A stretch of DNA of 64,000 nt from Micromonospora terminaliae (GCF_009671205.1 NZ_CP045309.1:3410001-3474000); one strand, 5' to 3'; counted from the first letter of the stretch, positions 16,996 through 25,747 are shown. The notes: generated from the sequence alone by a model not told the origin. Translations and numbers: made by a program.

Positions 16996-17553
16996 TCACG
17001 CCCGCTCGTAGCTCAGCAGCACCGACCGGCCGTCGAAGCCCCGGGTCCCGGTCAGCCGCAGGTCGAGGCGGTCCTTGCCGGGAAAGACCGGCGTGCCGCC
17101 GCCCAGCACCACGGGGTGCACCACCACCTGGTACTCGTCGATCAGCCCCAGCTCGGTCAGCGCCGCCGCTGCGCCGGAGCCGCCCGTGAGCAGCAGGTCC
17201 CTGCCCGGCTGCGCCTTCAGCTCGGCGACCTCGGCGGCCAGGTCTCGGCCGATCACCCGGGCGCCGTACTCGGCGCTCTCCAGCGTGCGGGAGATGACGA
17301 TCTTCGGGGTGCGGGCCCAGATCGGAGCGAACTCCAGGTCGTGCTGGTCCTGGGACATCTGCTCCGCGCGCGGCCAGTACCAGGACATCAACCCCCACAC
17401 CTTGCGGCCGTAGAGGAAGGCGTCGGCCCGGTCGGTCAGCTCGATGGAGTACGCGGACAGCTCCGGCCCCATTTCCGCCCAGTCGAACTCCCCGTTCGGC
17501 CCCTCGATGAAGCCGTCGACCGACTGGTGCACCCAGTAGACGAGCTTGCGCAT
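16996..17553 (-). CDS. Dihydrofolate-reductase-family (RibD C-terminal-like) protein
   Basis: Small soluble protein of 185 aa. It begins KLVYWVHQSVDGFIEGPNG, has FLYGRKVW and VISRTL, and contains the nucleotide-binding stretch LLLTGGSGAAAALTELGLIDEY typical of the RibD_C group. These proteins bind NADPH; most, including this one, are neither the true folate enzyme nor the riboflavin enzyme and have no known substrate. ATG 17553 follows GGAGGACACC, a good ribosome-binding site. Confidence 0.82.
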   Translation of the reverse strand: MRKLVYWVHQSVDGFIEGPNGEFDWAEMGPELSAYSIELTDRADAFLYGRKVWGLMSWYWPRAEQMSQDQHDLEFAPIWARTPKIVISRTLESAEYGARVIGRDLAAEVAELKAQPGRDLLLTGGSGAAAALTELGLIDEYQVVVHPVVLGGGTPVFPGKDRLDLRLTGTRGFDGRSVLLSYERA

Positions 17554-17671
17554 GGTGTCCTCCGCTTCCGGCGGCGCCCCCGGCGGGCGCGCTCACCGGT
17601 GGGTCGGAGCCGGCCGACCGGATCCGACAGCCGGCGCGGACTTTTTCTCCGGGAGATTTGCCCGGGGCGGC

Positions 17672-17677
17672 TACCGT
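17672..17677 (+). promoter_or_regulatory. -10 hexamer TACCGT before GTG 17686
   Basis: TACCGT lies 8 nt before the start of the thymidylate-kinase-like gene, which has no ribosome-binding site. Confidence 0.4.
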
Positions 17678-17685
17678 CCGGTCTC

Positions 17686-18288
17686 GTGGCCCGCCCCGTG
17701 ATGATCGCCGTGATCGGTGTCGACGGCTCCGGCAAGAGCACCCAGGCCCGGGCGCTCGCCCGCCGGCTGACGGCCCGGGGCGTCCCGGCGACGTACTTCG
17801 AGAACGCCGGTGGCCGGCCGCTGTGGAACCGGCTGGCCCGGGCACTCGGCCGGCCGGACGGGGTGGCGCTGTTCGGCCGTACCCTCTATCCGGCGCTGGA
17901 GGCGACCGTGCGCGCGCTGGCGATGGCCCGCACCGTGCTGGTGGCGCGGCTGACCGGGCGCACGGCGGTGCTGGACCGGTGGACCTGGTGCCAGGACGTG
18001 ATCATGGCCGCCCGCGGCGACCGGGGGCGGCGGGCGGTCCGGGCCGCGTACGCGGTCTTCCCGCGTCCCGCCGTGGTCTGCTTCCTGGCCACCGCGCCGG
18101 AGGTGGCGCAGCGGCGGGTGGCGGCCCGGGGCATCGACACCGAGGAGCTGGCCCACCTCCGGGCGCTGGACACGGCCTACCGCGCGCTGCCCGAGTTCCC
18201 CACGTTCGTGGTGCTCGACGGCAACGCCGACCCCGACGAGGTGGCCGCCGCCCTGGACCGCGCGGTGTCACCCCTCATCGCGGGGTGA
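17686..18288 (+). CDS. Thymidylate-kinase-like P-loop protein
   Basis: Protein of 200 aa starting with the nucleoside-kinase P-loop VIGVDGSGKSTQARALA and carrying a DRW stretch (VLDRWTWCQDVI) where dTMP kinases have the DR(Y/W) substrate motif, then AVVCFLATAPEVAQRR-type lid residues. It belongs to the dTMP-kinase/deoxynucleoside-kinase superfamily, but the divergence in the substrate region (YFENAGG, ARTVLVARLTG) means that dTMP may not be the substrate. The start is GTG 17686 just after a -10 hexamer. The stop codon lies inside the first of two tandem hairpins, which probably end transcription. Confidence 0.75.
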   Translation: MARPVMIAVIGVDGSGKSTQARALARRLTARGVPATYFENAGGRPLWNRLARALGRPDGVALFGRTLYPALEATVRALAMARTVLVARLTGRTAVLDRWTWCQDVIMAARGDRGRRAVRAAYAVFPRPAVVCFLATAPEVAQRRVAARGIDTEELAHLRALDTAYRALPEFPTFVVLDGNADPDEVAAALDRAVSPLIAG

Positions 18289-18294
18289 CACCGC
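18262..18294 (+). terminator. Hairpin overlapping the stop of the kinase-like gene
   Basis: Perfect 13-bp stem GCGGTGTCACCCC with a 7-nt loop; the arms flank and include the stop region. No T-tract. It probably ends the upstream transcript, with the next hairpin acting for the convergent PBP gene. Confidence 0.6.
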
Positions 18295-18308
18295 CCGGCC
18301 GGGGTCAG

Positions 18309-18355
18309 CCGCGGTGTCACCCTGTCACCCCCGGGTTGGCGGGGTGACACCGCGG
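18309..18355. terminator. Second hairpin between convergent genes
   Basis: 14-bp perfect stem CCGCGGTGTCACCC with a 19-nt loop, sharing its core GCGGTGTCACCC with the hairpin just upstream. Each is tied to a 15-bp direct repeat CGGGGTCAGCCGCGG at 18300 and 18358, so the unit appears to have been duplicated. It is placed to act as terminator for both converging genes. Confidence 0.6.
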
Positions 18356-18362
18356 ATCGGGG

Positions 18363-20573
18363 TCAGCCGCGGCCGCGGCCCTGGAGCCAGCGGAGCAGGT
18401 CCGAGGGGAGGTTGTCCCGGTTCTGCTGGCGCCGGTCCGGCTGCGGGGTGGGGGTGGGGCGCGGCTGCGGGCGCTGCGGGTCGCCGGCCAGTTCGCGGCT
18501 GGGCGCCGTGAAGTCCTTCACCGGCTTGCCGTCCACCGCCGTCCTGATCACCTTGGCGACCGCGTCGATCACCCGGGCCTGCACGGCCGAGCCGACCAGG
18601 TCGGTCGCGTCGTCGGGGTTGGCGGCGATGCCGGCCACGGCCACCTGCGGGGTGAACCCCACGAAGGTCTCGGTGGCGTTCTGCTCGGAGCTACCGGTCT
18701 TGCCGGCCACCGGGCGGTCGACGATCCGGTTGACGGAGGTGGCGGTGCCGCCGTTGCACTGCCCGTACGCCGACTGCTGGCCGACCGGGCAGCGGGCCGC
18801 GTCGGTGGCCGCCCGGGCCACGTCGGCGTCGAGCACCCGCTTGCAGGAGGGCTGGCCGACGTCGACCTTCCCGCCGTTGGCCGCGGTCACCGAGACCACC
18901 GGCAGCGGCGTGCAGTACGTCCCCTCGGCGGCCACGGTCGCGTAGGCGTTGGCCAGGTCGAGCGGGGTGGTGGCGGCGACGCCCAGGGTGAACGCCCCCC
19001 AGTTCTCCGCGTCGTCCTTCGCGAAGGCGGCGTCGGAGTCGGCCCGGAAGGTGATGCCGAGCCGCTGCGCCATCTCCACCACCTTGTCCTCGCCGACCTG
19101 CTCGGCCAGCCAGACGAAGTAGGTGTTCACGGAGCGGCCGAAGCCGTCCCACATCATCCGGTAGCCGTCCATCCACTCCGGGTTGGCGTTGGCCGGGCAC
19201 CACTTGCCGTCGCAGTTGCCCTCGGCATCGGAGCCGTAGCGGGTGGGCAGCTTGGCCGGGGCGTCGAAGCCGGTGGCGAGCGGCTTGCCGGCCTCGAGCG
19301 CGGCGAGCATGGTGAACATCTTGAACGTCGAGCCGGCCTGGTACCCGTCGACGCTGGCGCCGCCGGAGATCAGCGGGTTCACGGTGTTCGGGTGGTTGGC
19401 CTGCCCGGCCGGGTTGTCGGCGAGGCTGTAGTGCCGGTTGACCGCCATGGCGAGCACGCGGCCGGTGCCCGGCTCGACGGCGGCGATCGGCAGGGCCCGC
19501 TTGTTGCCGTAGCCGTAGACGGCCGTGGCCTGCTTCTGGGCGGTCTGCTGGATCTTCGGGTCGAGCGTGGTGACCACGCGGTAGCCGCCGCGGCGCAGCG
19601 CCTGCTCGCGCTCCTTGACGGTGTTGCCGAAGGCCGGCTGGGCGAGCCACCACTGGCGCAGGTAGTCGCAGAAGAAGCCCCAGTCGTCGTGGCCCTGGGC
19701 GACCGCGGTGCAGCCGTTGGGCTGGGCGGTCGGGTGCAGGGTGAGCGGCTCGGCCTTGGCGGCGGCGGCCTGCTGGGCGGTGATCGCGCCGGTCTCGGCC
19801 ATCGAGTCGAGCACGTACCCCCGGCGGGCGAGCGCCTGCTCCTTGTCGCCGTCGATCGGGCTGTACTCGTCGGGCGACTGGACCAGCCCGGCGAGCAGCG
19901 CCGCCTCGCCCAGGGTCAGGTCGGCCGGCGCCTTGCCGAAGTAACGCTGGCCGGCCGCGGCGACGCCGTACGCGCCGGAGCCGAAGTACGCGATGTTGAG
20001 GTAGCGGTTGAGGATCTCGTCCTTGCTGAGCGTCTGCTCCAGCGCGTTCGCGTACCGGATCTCCTGGAGCTTGCGCCCGACGGTCTGCTCGGTGGCGGCC
20101 TGCCGCTCCTCGGCGGTGCGGGTCGGGTCGGTCTTGAGCACGTTGCGGACGTACTGCATGGTCAGCGTCGAGCCGCCCTGCTCGGTGCCGCCGCCCTTGA
20201 CGTTGGCGACCAGGGCGCGGGCGATGCCGCGCAGGTCGGCGCCGCCGTGCGAGTAGAAGCGGCGGTCCTCGGCCGCGATGATCGCCTGCCGCATGACCGG
20301 GGCGATCTCGGCGAGGGGGACGTCGGTGCGGTTGACGTCGTAGAACGTGGTGATCAGGGTCTTGCCGTCGTTCGCGTAGAGGTAGGAGCGCTGCGGCTGC
20401 GCGGGGGTGCGCAGCGCGTCGGGCAGCTCCTCGTACGCGCTCAGGCCCGCCTTGGCCGCGAGCCCGCCGAGCAGGCCGCTGGGCAGCGCGGCGAGCGCGA
20501 GGACGAGCCCGGCGAGCACGCCGGCGAGGAGCACGATGAAGAGCCGCGACAGCGGCGACCGGGGAGACGGCAT
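18363..20573 (-). CDS. Class A penicillin-binding protein (transglycosylase/transpeptidase)
   Basis: Membrane-anchored peptidoglycan synthase of 736 aa. One N-terminal helix (LFIVLLAGVLAGLVLALAAL) anchors it; the GT51 glycosyltransferase follows with AAEDRRFYSHGG (catalytic E102), GGSTLTMQYVRN and LNIAYFGSGAYGV; the transpeptidase has GSTFK with the acylated serine at 415, SVN, and KTGSS at 625-629. The C-terminus is a Pro/Gln/Arg-rich tail (RPQPRPTPTPQPDRR) common in actinobacterial PonA-like proteins. The order and length are normal. It would use the lipid II made in part by the MurD2-MurL route. The start ATG 20573 is preceded by a weak site (GGGGTGC). Confidence 0.93.
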   Translation of the reverse strand: MPSPRSPLSRLFIVLLAGVLAGLVLALAALPSGLLGGLAAKAGLSAYEELPDALRTPAQPQRSYLYANDGKTLITTFYDVNRTDVPLAEIAPVMRQAIIAAEDRRFYSHGGADLRGIARALVANVKGGGTEQGGSTLTMQYVRNVLKTDPTRTAEERQAATEQTVGRKLQEIRYANALEQTLSKDEILNRYLNIAYFGSGAYGVAAAGQRYFGKAPADLTLGEAALLAGLVQSPDEYSPIDGDKEQALARRGYVLDSMAETGAITAQQAAAAKAEPLTLHPTAQPNGCTAVAQGHDDWGFFCDYLRQWWLAQPAFGNTVKEREQALRRGGYRVVTTLDPKIQQTAQKQATAVYGYGNKRALPIAAVEPGTGRVLAMAVNRHYSLADNPAGQANHPNTVNPLISGGASVDGYQAGSTFKMFTMLAALEAGKPLATGFDAPAKLPTRYGSDAEGNCDGKWCPANANPEWMDGYRMMWDGFGRSVNTYFVWLAEQVGEDKVVEMAQRLGITFRADSDAAFAKDDAENWGAFTLGVAATTPLDLANAYATVAAEGTYCTPLPVVSVTAANGGKVDVGQPSCKRVLDADVARAATDAARCPVGQQSAYGQCNGGTATSVNRIVDRPVAGKTGSSEQNATETFVGFTPQVAVAGIAANPDDATDLVGSAVQARVIDAVAKVIRTAVDGKPVKDFTAPSRELAGDPQRPQPRPTPTPQPDRRQQNRDNLPSDLLRWLQGRGRG

Positions 20574-20677
20574 GCACCCCAGGATTACCGCGAATACGGC
20601 GATTCGGCCACCCCGCCAGGCAACTGTCAGTTACCTCACGGCAACCTCTCAGTTCCGGCGGAGCTCCCCCGGCACCC

Positions 20678-20738
20678 GTCGATCATGAGGTTGACGGCGA
20701 TGTGGATCTCCTGGCATGCCGCCAACCTCATGATCGAC
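20678..20738. repeat. Large imperfect palindrome (REP/MITE-like)
   Basis: 21-nt arms (20678-20698 and 20718-20738), beginning GTCGATCATGAGGTTG, pair with a single mismatch around a 19-nt centre. It is intergenic, between the PBP start and the end of the next gene. The shape is that of dispersed palindromic repeats in actinomycete genomes; it might also terminate transcription of the membrane-protein gene. Confidence 0.75.
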
Positions 20739-20750
20739 CCCGGCGGGGTC

Positions 20751-21545
20751 TCACGTGGGGCGGGGGCCGGTGGCGGGTGGGGCTGGGGTGGCCGTCACGC
20801 TGGCGGCCAGCGCGTCCTGCGCGATCACCGCGGGGACCAGGCGGCCGGAGCGGTAGCCGATGCCGATGCCGGCGACCAGCACGAAGATCGCACCGAAGGT
20901 CTGCAGGGAGCCGATGAGCGCGCCGCCCAGGCCGAGCAGCGGGGCCGCGATCATCAGCATGATCCCGTCGCCGTAGGAGAACATCCCGGACCGGGCGACC
21001 GACCACCCGGTGAGGAACCAGCCCAGGCTGTAGAAGGTGGCGCCGACCAGGACGATGCTGCGCGCCGTGGTGCCGAAGACCGGCGCCTGCTCGGCCAGCC
21101 CGGCGAAGGGCAGCATGAGCACCATGCCGCCGATGCTGGCCAGCAGCCCGACGAGCGCGATCCGCCGGCACCGCGTGGCGGCGAGCAGGCCGGCGAGGGC
21201 CAGCAGGGCGAGCAGCCCGAGCCAGACCGCGGCCACCCAGCCGACGAGGTAGACCGGCTGGCCGTCGGCCGGGTAGGGGTCGTTGCCCACGCCGCCGTCG
21301 CTGGCCATCGCCACCAGGCCGTAGAGGACCGCGTACGCGGGCAGCAGCCACACCGCCGCCCGGGAGAACCGGCGGACCGACCAGGCCCAGCTCGCGTCGG
21401 TGGCCGGGGCGGCCGGCCCGGGCTCGGAGACGAACGGCAGCACCCCGAACCCGCCCCCGGTACGCCGGGTGCCGAGCGGCCCGGCCGGGTCGTGCGCGCC
21501 CGGGACCGGGGTCCTGGAGAACAGCCGGTTCGCCGGATCCTTCAT
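20751..21545 (-). CDS. Uncharacterised membrane protein, 264 aa
   Basis: Not recognised. After a soluble Pro/Gly-rich N-terminus of ~55 residues there are about six hydrophobic segments (for example AAVWLLPAYAVLYGLVAMA, WLGLLALLALAGLLAA, GIMLMIAAPLLGLGGALIG, FGAIFVLVAGIGIGY), then a Pro/Thr/Ala tail. A loop GNDPYPADGQPVYLVGW faces out between the first two. No catalytic or transport motif is visible. ATG 21545 follows GAGGTGACGC, a good ribosome-binding site. Function unknown. Confidence 0.6.
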   Translation of the reverse strand: MKDPANRLFSRTPVPGAHDPAGPLGTRRTGGGFGVLPFVSEPGPAAPATDASWAWSVRRFSRAAVWLLPAYAVLYGLVAMASDGGVGNDPYPADGQPVYLVGWVAAVWLGLLALLALAGLLAATRCRRIALVGLLASIGGMVLMLPFAGLAEQAPVFGTTARSIVLVGATFYSLGWFLTGWSVARSGMFSYGDGIMLMIAAPLLGLGGALIGSLQTFGAIFVLVAGIGIGYRSGRLVPAVIAQDALAASVTATPAPPATGPRPT

Positions 21546-21586
21546 GCGTCACCTCGCTCCGCCAGCGGGCGGCGGGGGAACGCGCG

Positions 21587-21650
21587 ACGGCGCCCCGGCC
21601 CTGGTCACCACCCGTCCTCAGACCGATGGTGGCAGGCGCCGGGGCGCCGT
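21587..21650. repeat. Inverted repeat upstream of the membrane-protein gene
   Basis: 13-bp perfect arms ACGGCGCCCCGGC (21587-21599) and complement (21638-21650), with a second short pairing CACCACC/GGTGG inside. It lies between the SPFH gene end and the start of the membrane-protein gene and could terminate or regulate the latter. Confidence 0.5.
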
Positions 21651-21685
21651 ATGAGTGATTCTCGGATTTGTCGGCGAGGGGCCGA

Positions 21686-22792
21686 TCAGCCCCGTTCGCG
21701 CTGGTCCGACGGGTCGTTCAGCAGGCTCTGCGGGGAGACCGGCTCGGGCGCCGGCAGCCCCTGCGGGGTGTTGCCGCCGGTGGCCTGCGCCTCGGCGACG
21801 CGTACCTCGTCGTGGATCTCCTGGGCCGCGGTGGCGGCGGCGTGCGCGGCCTCGGCGGCCTCCCGCTCGACCTCGCCGGCGCTCTGGCTGGCCTCCGGCG
21901 ACGGCACGTCGCCGACCATGTTGGCCAGCCCGCCCAGGGCGCCGCCCATGCCCTCCAGGGCCTTGGTCAGCTCGGTCGGCACGATCCAGACCTTGTTGGC
22001 GGTGCCGTTGGCGATCTGCGGCAGGGCCTGGAGGTACTGGTAGGCGAGCACCTTCTGGCTCGGGTTGGCCTGGTGGATCGCGTCGAAGACGGTGCGGATC
22101 GCCTTGGCCTGGCCCTCCGCCTGGAGGATGCGGGCCTGCCGGTCACCGTCGGCCCGCAGCACGGCGGCCTGCTTCTCGCCCTCGGCCGTGAGGATCTGCG
22201 ACTGCTTGTGCCCCTCGGCGTTGAGGATGGCCGCGCGGCGGTCCCGCTCGGCGCGCATCTGCTTCTCCATCGAGTCGCGGATGCTCGGCGGCGGCTCGAT
22301 CGCCTTGATCTCGACCCGGGTCACCTTGATGCCCCACCGGCCGGTGGTCTCGTCCAGCACCCCGGAGAGGTGCCGGTTGATCTCCTCGCGGCTGGTCAGC
22401 GCCCGCTCCAGGTCCAGCGAGCCGATCACGTTGCGCAGGGTGGTGACGGTGAGCTGCTCGATGGCCTGGAGGAAGTTGGAGATCTCGTAGGTGGCCCGGA
22501 CCGAGTCGACCACCTTGAAGTAGAGCACCGTGTCGATCGAGACGACGAGGTTGTCCGAGGTGATCACCGGCTGCGGCGGGAAGCTGACCACCTGCTCCCG
22601 CATGTCGACCTTGGTCCGCACGGCGTCGATGTACGGCACCAGCAGGTTGAGGCCCGGGTTCAACGTCCGCTTGTACTTGCCCAGCCGCTCCACCACGTCC
22701 TGGCGCTGCTGCGGCACGATCCGCACCGCCTTCACCAGCGTCACCACGACGATCACGGCGACGGCGATCAACAGGATCGCTGCAAACTCCAT
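21686..22792 (-). CDS. SPFH/Band 7 membrane protein (QmcA/stomatin-like)
   Basis: Membrane scaffold protein of 368 aa. One N-terminal helix (EFAAILLIAVAVIVVVTLV) is followed by the SPFH core (VPQQRQDVVERLGKYKRTLNPG, VDMREQVVSFPPQPVITSDN, LDETTGRWGIKVTRVEIK) and an Ala/Glu-rich coiled coil with AEGEKQAAVLRADGDRQAR repeats. The C-terminal tail is disordered and acidic. Proteins of this kind form oligomeric rings and organise membrane microdomains, often with an NfeD partner; nfeD is directly upstream with a 4-nt gap. ATG 22792 has AAAGGTGA upstream. Confidence 0.92.
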   Translation of the reverse strand: MEFAAILLIAVAVIVVVTLVKAVRIVPQQRQDVVERLGKYKRTLNPGLNLLVPYIDAVRTKVDMREQVVSFPPQPVITSDNLVVSIDTVLYFKVVDSVRATYEISNFLQAIEQLTVTTLRNVIGSLDLERALTSREEINRHLSGVLDETTGRWGIKVTRVEIKAIEPPPSIRDSMEKQMRAERDRRAAILNAEGHKQSQILTAEGEKQAAVLRADGDRQARILQAEGQAKAIRTVFDAIHQANPSQKVLAYQYLQALPQIANGTANKVWIVPTELTKALEGMGGALGGLANMVGDVPSPEASQSAGEVEREAAEAAHAAATAAQEIHDEVRVAEAQATGGNTPQGLPAPEPVSPQSLLNDPSDQRERG

Positions 22793-22796
22793 ATCT

Positions 22797-23270
22797 TCAC
22801 CTTTCCCCTTCGGGCAGCCCGCCCGGGGTGGAGATCTCGTCCTGCCAGACCAGGGCGGTCGCGCCCCGGACCTTTATCACCTGCACCCGCTCGCCCGCCG
22901 CGTAGCTGCGCGTCGCGTCGTACGACCGGGCCGTCCACAGTTCACCGTCGATCTTGACGAGCCCCCGCTCGGCGTCGACCGGCTCCAGCACCACCGCCGT
23001 CGACCCCTCGATGGCCTCGACGCCGAACGGCTGGTCGCCGCTGGCCAGCGCCGGCATCGCGTGCCGCTTGATCACCGGCCGGACCAGGGCCACCGACAGC
23101 GCGGAGACCACCGCGAAGACCAGCGCCTGGAGCGCGACCGGCGCGCCGAGCGCGGCGGCACCGGCGGCCGCGAACGCGCCGGCCGCGAACATGATCAGGA
23201 AGAGCGTCGTCGTGAAGATCTCGGCGACCGCCAGCAGCACACCCAGCACGATCCAGAACACGGCGTCCAC
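22797..23270 (-). CDS. NfeD-family membrane protein
   Basis: Protein of 157 aa with three closely spaced N-terminal membrane segments (FWIVLGVLLAVAEIFTTTLF and the two following) and a C-terminal OB-fold (GSTAVVLEPVDAERGLVKIDG, GERVQVIKVRG). This is the short NfeD1b form that works with SPFH proteins; the SPFH gene follows 4 nt downstream. GTG 23270 starts the protein right before the first helix. A longer start (ATG 23303, with TAGGTG 3 nt upstream) is possible and would add 11 residues. Confidence 0.85.
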   Translation of the reverse strand: MDAVFWIVLGVLLAVAEIFTTTLFLIMFAAGAFAAAGAAALGAPVALQALVFAVVSALSVALVRPVIKRHAMPALASGDQPFGVEAIEGSTAVVLEPVDAERGLVKIDGELWTARSYDATRSYAAGERVQVIKVRGATALVWQDEISTPGGLPEGER

Positions 23271-23360
23271 CCTTAGATCGTGACACGCCGACGCACCCCA
23301 CAACGACCCACATGATCACCTAAGCTCGGCACCGCGCCGACCACCGCCGAGGAGGACGCC

Positions 23361-24674
23361 ATGGCCCTGCTGCCCGAGACCGCCCGACAGGTCGACCTGC
23401 TGGTCGCCCGGGCCCAGGCCGAGGGGCGCGGCCCCTCCCTCGCCCTCGGCGTGGTCCGGGACGGTGCCCTGGCGCACGTCGCCCTGGCCGGCGAGCAGCC
23501 GCGCCCCGACGCGGACCTCCAGTACCGGATCGGCTCGATCAGCAAGACCATGACCGCCGTGCTGGTGCTGCAGCAGCGCGACGCCGGCCGGCTGGCCCTG
23601 GACGACCCGCTGGACAAGCACCTGCCCGGCACCCCGGTCGGCGCGCTCACCCTGCGCCAGCTGCTCGGGCACGCCGGCGGCCTCCAGCGGGAGCCGGACG
23701 GGCAGTGGTGGGAACGGGCCGCGGGCGCGGACCTGGAGACCCTGCTCGCCGGGCTCACCCCGGCGAAGATCGCCCACCCGCCGCACCACGTCTACCACTA
23801 CTCCAACCTGGCGTACGGGCTGCTCGGCGGGGTGCTGGAGCGGATCACCGGCACCTCCTGGGCCGACCTGCTCCGCGAGCGGCTGCTCGAACCGCTGGCC
23901 ATGCGCCGCACCACCTACCACCCGACCGAGCCCTACGCCCGCGGCTACGTGGTGCACCCCTGGCACGAGACGCTGCGGGAGGAGCCGCGCACCGACACCG
24001 GGGCGATGGCGCCGGCGGGCCAGCTCTGGTCGACGGTCGAGGACCTGGCCCGCTGGGCCGCCTTCCTGGCCGACCCGGCCCCCGACGTGCTCGCCCCGGC
24101 GACGCTCACCGAGATGTGCGCGCCCGTGGTGATCAGCGACCTGGACGCCTGGACCGGCGGCCACGGCCTGGGCGTGGAGCTCTACCGGGTGGGCGACCGC
24201 GTGTACGTGGGCCACGGCGGCTCGATGCCCGGGTACGTCGCGGGCCTGGCCGTCCACCGCCCGACCCGCACCGCCGTCGTCGACTTCGCCAACTCCTACG
24301 GGCTGCGCGCCGGGCACCACGTCGTGGGCCTGGCCCGCGACATCCTCACCCTGGTGCTGGACGCCGAGCCCGCCGCGCCCACCCCGTGGCGCCCGGCCGA
24401 GGCGCCGCCCGCCGACCTGGCCGGGCTGACCGGCCGCTGGTGGTGGATGGGCAACGAGTACGAGTTCCGCATCGACCCGGCCGGCGACCTGGTGGGGGGC
24501 CCGGTCGGTCGCCCGCTGCTCCGCTTCACCCCGGAGGCTCCCGACCGCTGGCGCGGCCGGTCCGGCTCCCAGGACGGCGAGCTCCTCACCGTCATCCGCG
24601 ACGAGAGCGGCGACCCGGTGGCCCTGGACATCGCCACCTTCGTCTTCACGAGAACCCCCGACCAGGAACCCTGA
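23361..24674 (+). CDS. Class-C beta-lactamase-like serine hydrolase
   Basis: Protein of 437 aa with the catalytic set of the serine beta-lactamase/DD-peptidase fold: S59-I-S-K62, Y147-S-N149 and VGHGGSMPGY. No signal peptide is seen at the N-terminus, so it is probably cytosolic and an esterase or aminopeptidase-like hydrolase, not an antibiotic-resistance enzyme. The C-terminal ~110 residues (LTGRWWWMGNEYEFRIDPAG) form the lipocalin-like domain often found after this fold. ATG 23361 follows GAGGAGGACGCC, a strong ribosome-binding site. Confidence 0.88.
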   Translation: MALLPETARQVDLLVARAQAEGRGPSLALGVVRDGALAHVALAGEQPRPDADLQYRIGSISKTMTAVLVLQQRDAGRLALDDPLDKHLPGTPVGALTLRQLLGHAGGLQREPDGQWWERAAGADLETLLAGLTPAKIAHPPHHVYHYSNLAYGLLGGVLERITGTSWADLLRERLLEPLAMRRTTYHPTEPYARGYVVHPWHETLREEPRTDTGAMAPAGQLWSTVEDLARWAAFLADPAPDVLAPATLTEMCAPVVISDLDAWTGGHGLGVELYRVGDRVYVGHGGSMPGYVAGLAVHRPTRTAVVDFANSYGLRAGHHVVGLARDILTLVLDAEPAAPTPWRPAEAPPADLAGLTGRWWWMGNEYEFRIDPAGDLVGGPVGRPLLRFTPEAPDRWRGRSGSQDGELLTVIRDESGDPVALDIATFVFTRTPDQEP

Positions 24675-24783
24675 AACCCGGCGCCGCGACAAACGTGACG
24701 ACGCAAGGTCCCACCCACCGACGGCAGGAACCGACCCACGCACCCGGCACACGACGGGCCGGGGCCTGAACCGCGACCACGAG

Positions 24784-25593
24784 TCAAGGCAAGGTCACGA
24801 AATCGATCAACCGCTCCACCGCGTTGATCAACGGCGTCTCCACGTCAGCGAAACTGTCCACCCGGGACAGAATGTGCCGCCACATCTCCGCCGGCTCACC
24901 CACCCCGAGCGCCGCGCAGACGCCCTCCTTCCAGGGCCGCCCCGGCGGCACCACGGGCCACGCCGGGATGCCCAGCGCCCGCGGCTTCACAGCCTGCCAC
25001 ACGTCGACGTACGGGTGCCCGGTGACCAGCACGTCCGGCGAGGTGACCTGCGCGACGATCCGGCTCTCCTTCGAGCCGGGCACCAGGTGGTCGACGAGCA
25101 CACCGAGCCGCCGCCCCGGGCCGGGGTCGAAGGCGCGCACCTCGGCGGCGAGGTCGTCGATGCCGTCGAGGGGTTCCACCACCACGCCCTCGATCCGCAG
25201 GTCGTCGCCCCAGATCCGCTCGACCAGCGCCGCGTCGTGGATGCCCTCGACCCAGATCCGGCTGGCCTTGGCGACCTGCGCCCGGACGTTGTCGACGGCG
25301 ATCGAGCCGGAGGCGGTGCGCCGGCGGGCGGCGGGCACCGGGGCGCGGGCCGGGCGGCGCAGGGTGACCGGCCGGCCGTCGAGGAGGAACGCGGCGGGCA
25401 GCAGCGGGAAGTTGCGCCGCCGGCCGTGCCGGTCCTCGAGGACCACGGCGCCGGAGTCGAAACCGACGACCGCGCCGCAGAACCCGGAGTCGGCGTCCTC
25501 GACCACCAGGTCGGTCTCGGCGTCGACCTCCGGGATCACCTTCCGCCGCCGCCAGTCACCCGCCAGCACGTCGCCGTCGTATCGCCCCGCCAT
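24784..25593 (-). CDS. DUF3097 protein
   Basis: Actinobacterial protein of 269 aa matching the DUF3097 family: GRYDGDVLAGDWRRRKVIPE at the start, a Toprim-like stretch IWVEGIHDAALVERIWGDD in the middle, and GVLVDHLVPGSKESRI and HPYVDVWQAVKP near the end. The role is unknown; the Toprim-like part suggests action on nucleic acid (inference). The gene is leaderless by sequence: TAGCGT lies 6 nt before ATG 25593. The 109 nt between its end and the serine-hydrolase end show no hairpin. Confidence 0.85.
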   Translation of the reverse strand: MAGRYDGDVLAGDWRRRKVIPEVDAETDLVVEDADSGFCGAVVGFDSGAVVLEDRHGRRRNFPLLPAAFLLDGRPVTLRRPARAPVPAARRRTASGSIAVDNVRAQVAKASRIWVEGIHDAALVERIWGDDLRIEGVVVEPLDGIDDLAAEVRAFDPGPGRRLGVLVDHLVPGSKESRIVAQVTSPDVLVTGHPYVDVWQAVKPRALGIPAWPVVPPGRPWKEGVCAALGVGEPAEMWRHILSRVDSFADVETPLINAVERLIDFVTLP

Positions 25594-25741
25594 GTGATCA
25601 CGCTAGCCACCGGCCCGGCGCGTCGCCCGGCGACGCGCCGACCAGGTGCCCCACCGGCGGCACAGAAAGGGGCGAAGGGGGTAGTTGGGGGCAGGTCACG
25701 CCGCCGGAGCGGCAGCCGAGACAGCGACGGCGGCGAGCACG

Positions 25742-25747
25742 TACCCT
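25742..25747 (+). promoter_or_regulatory. -10 hexamer TACCCT before ATG 25754
   Basis: TACCCT is 6 nt before the ATG and there is no Shine-Dalgarno sequence, which fits a leaderless mRNA and argues against starts further upstream. Confidence 0.45.
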
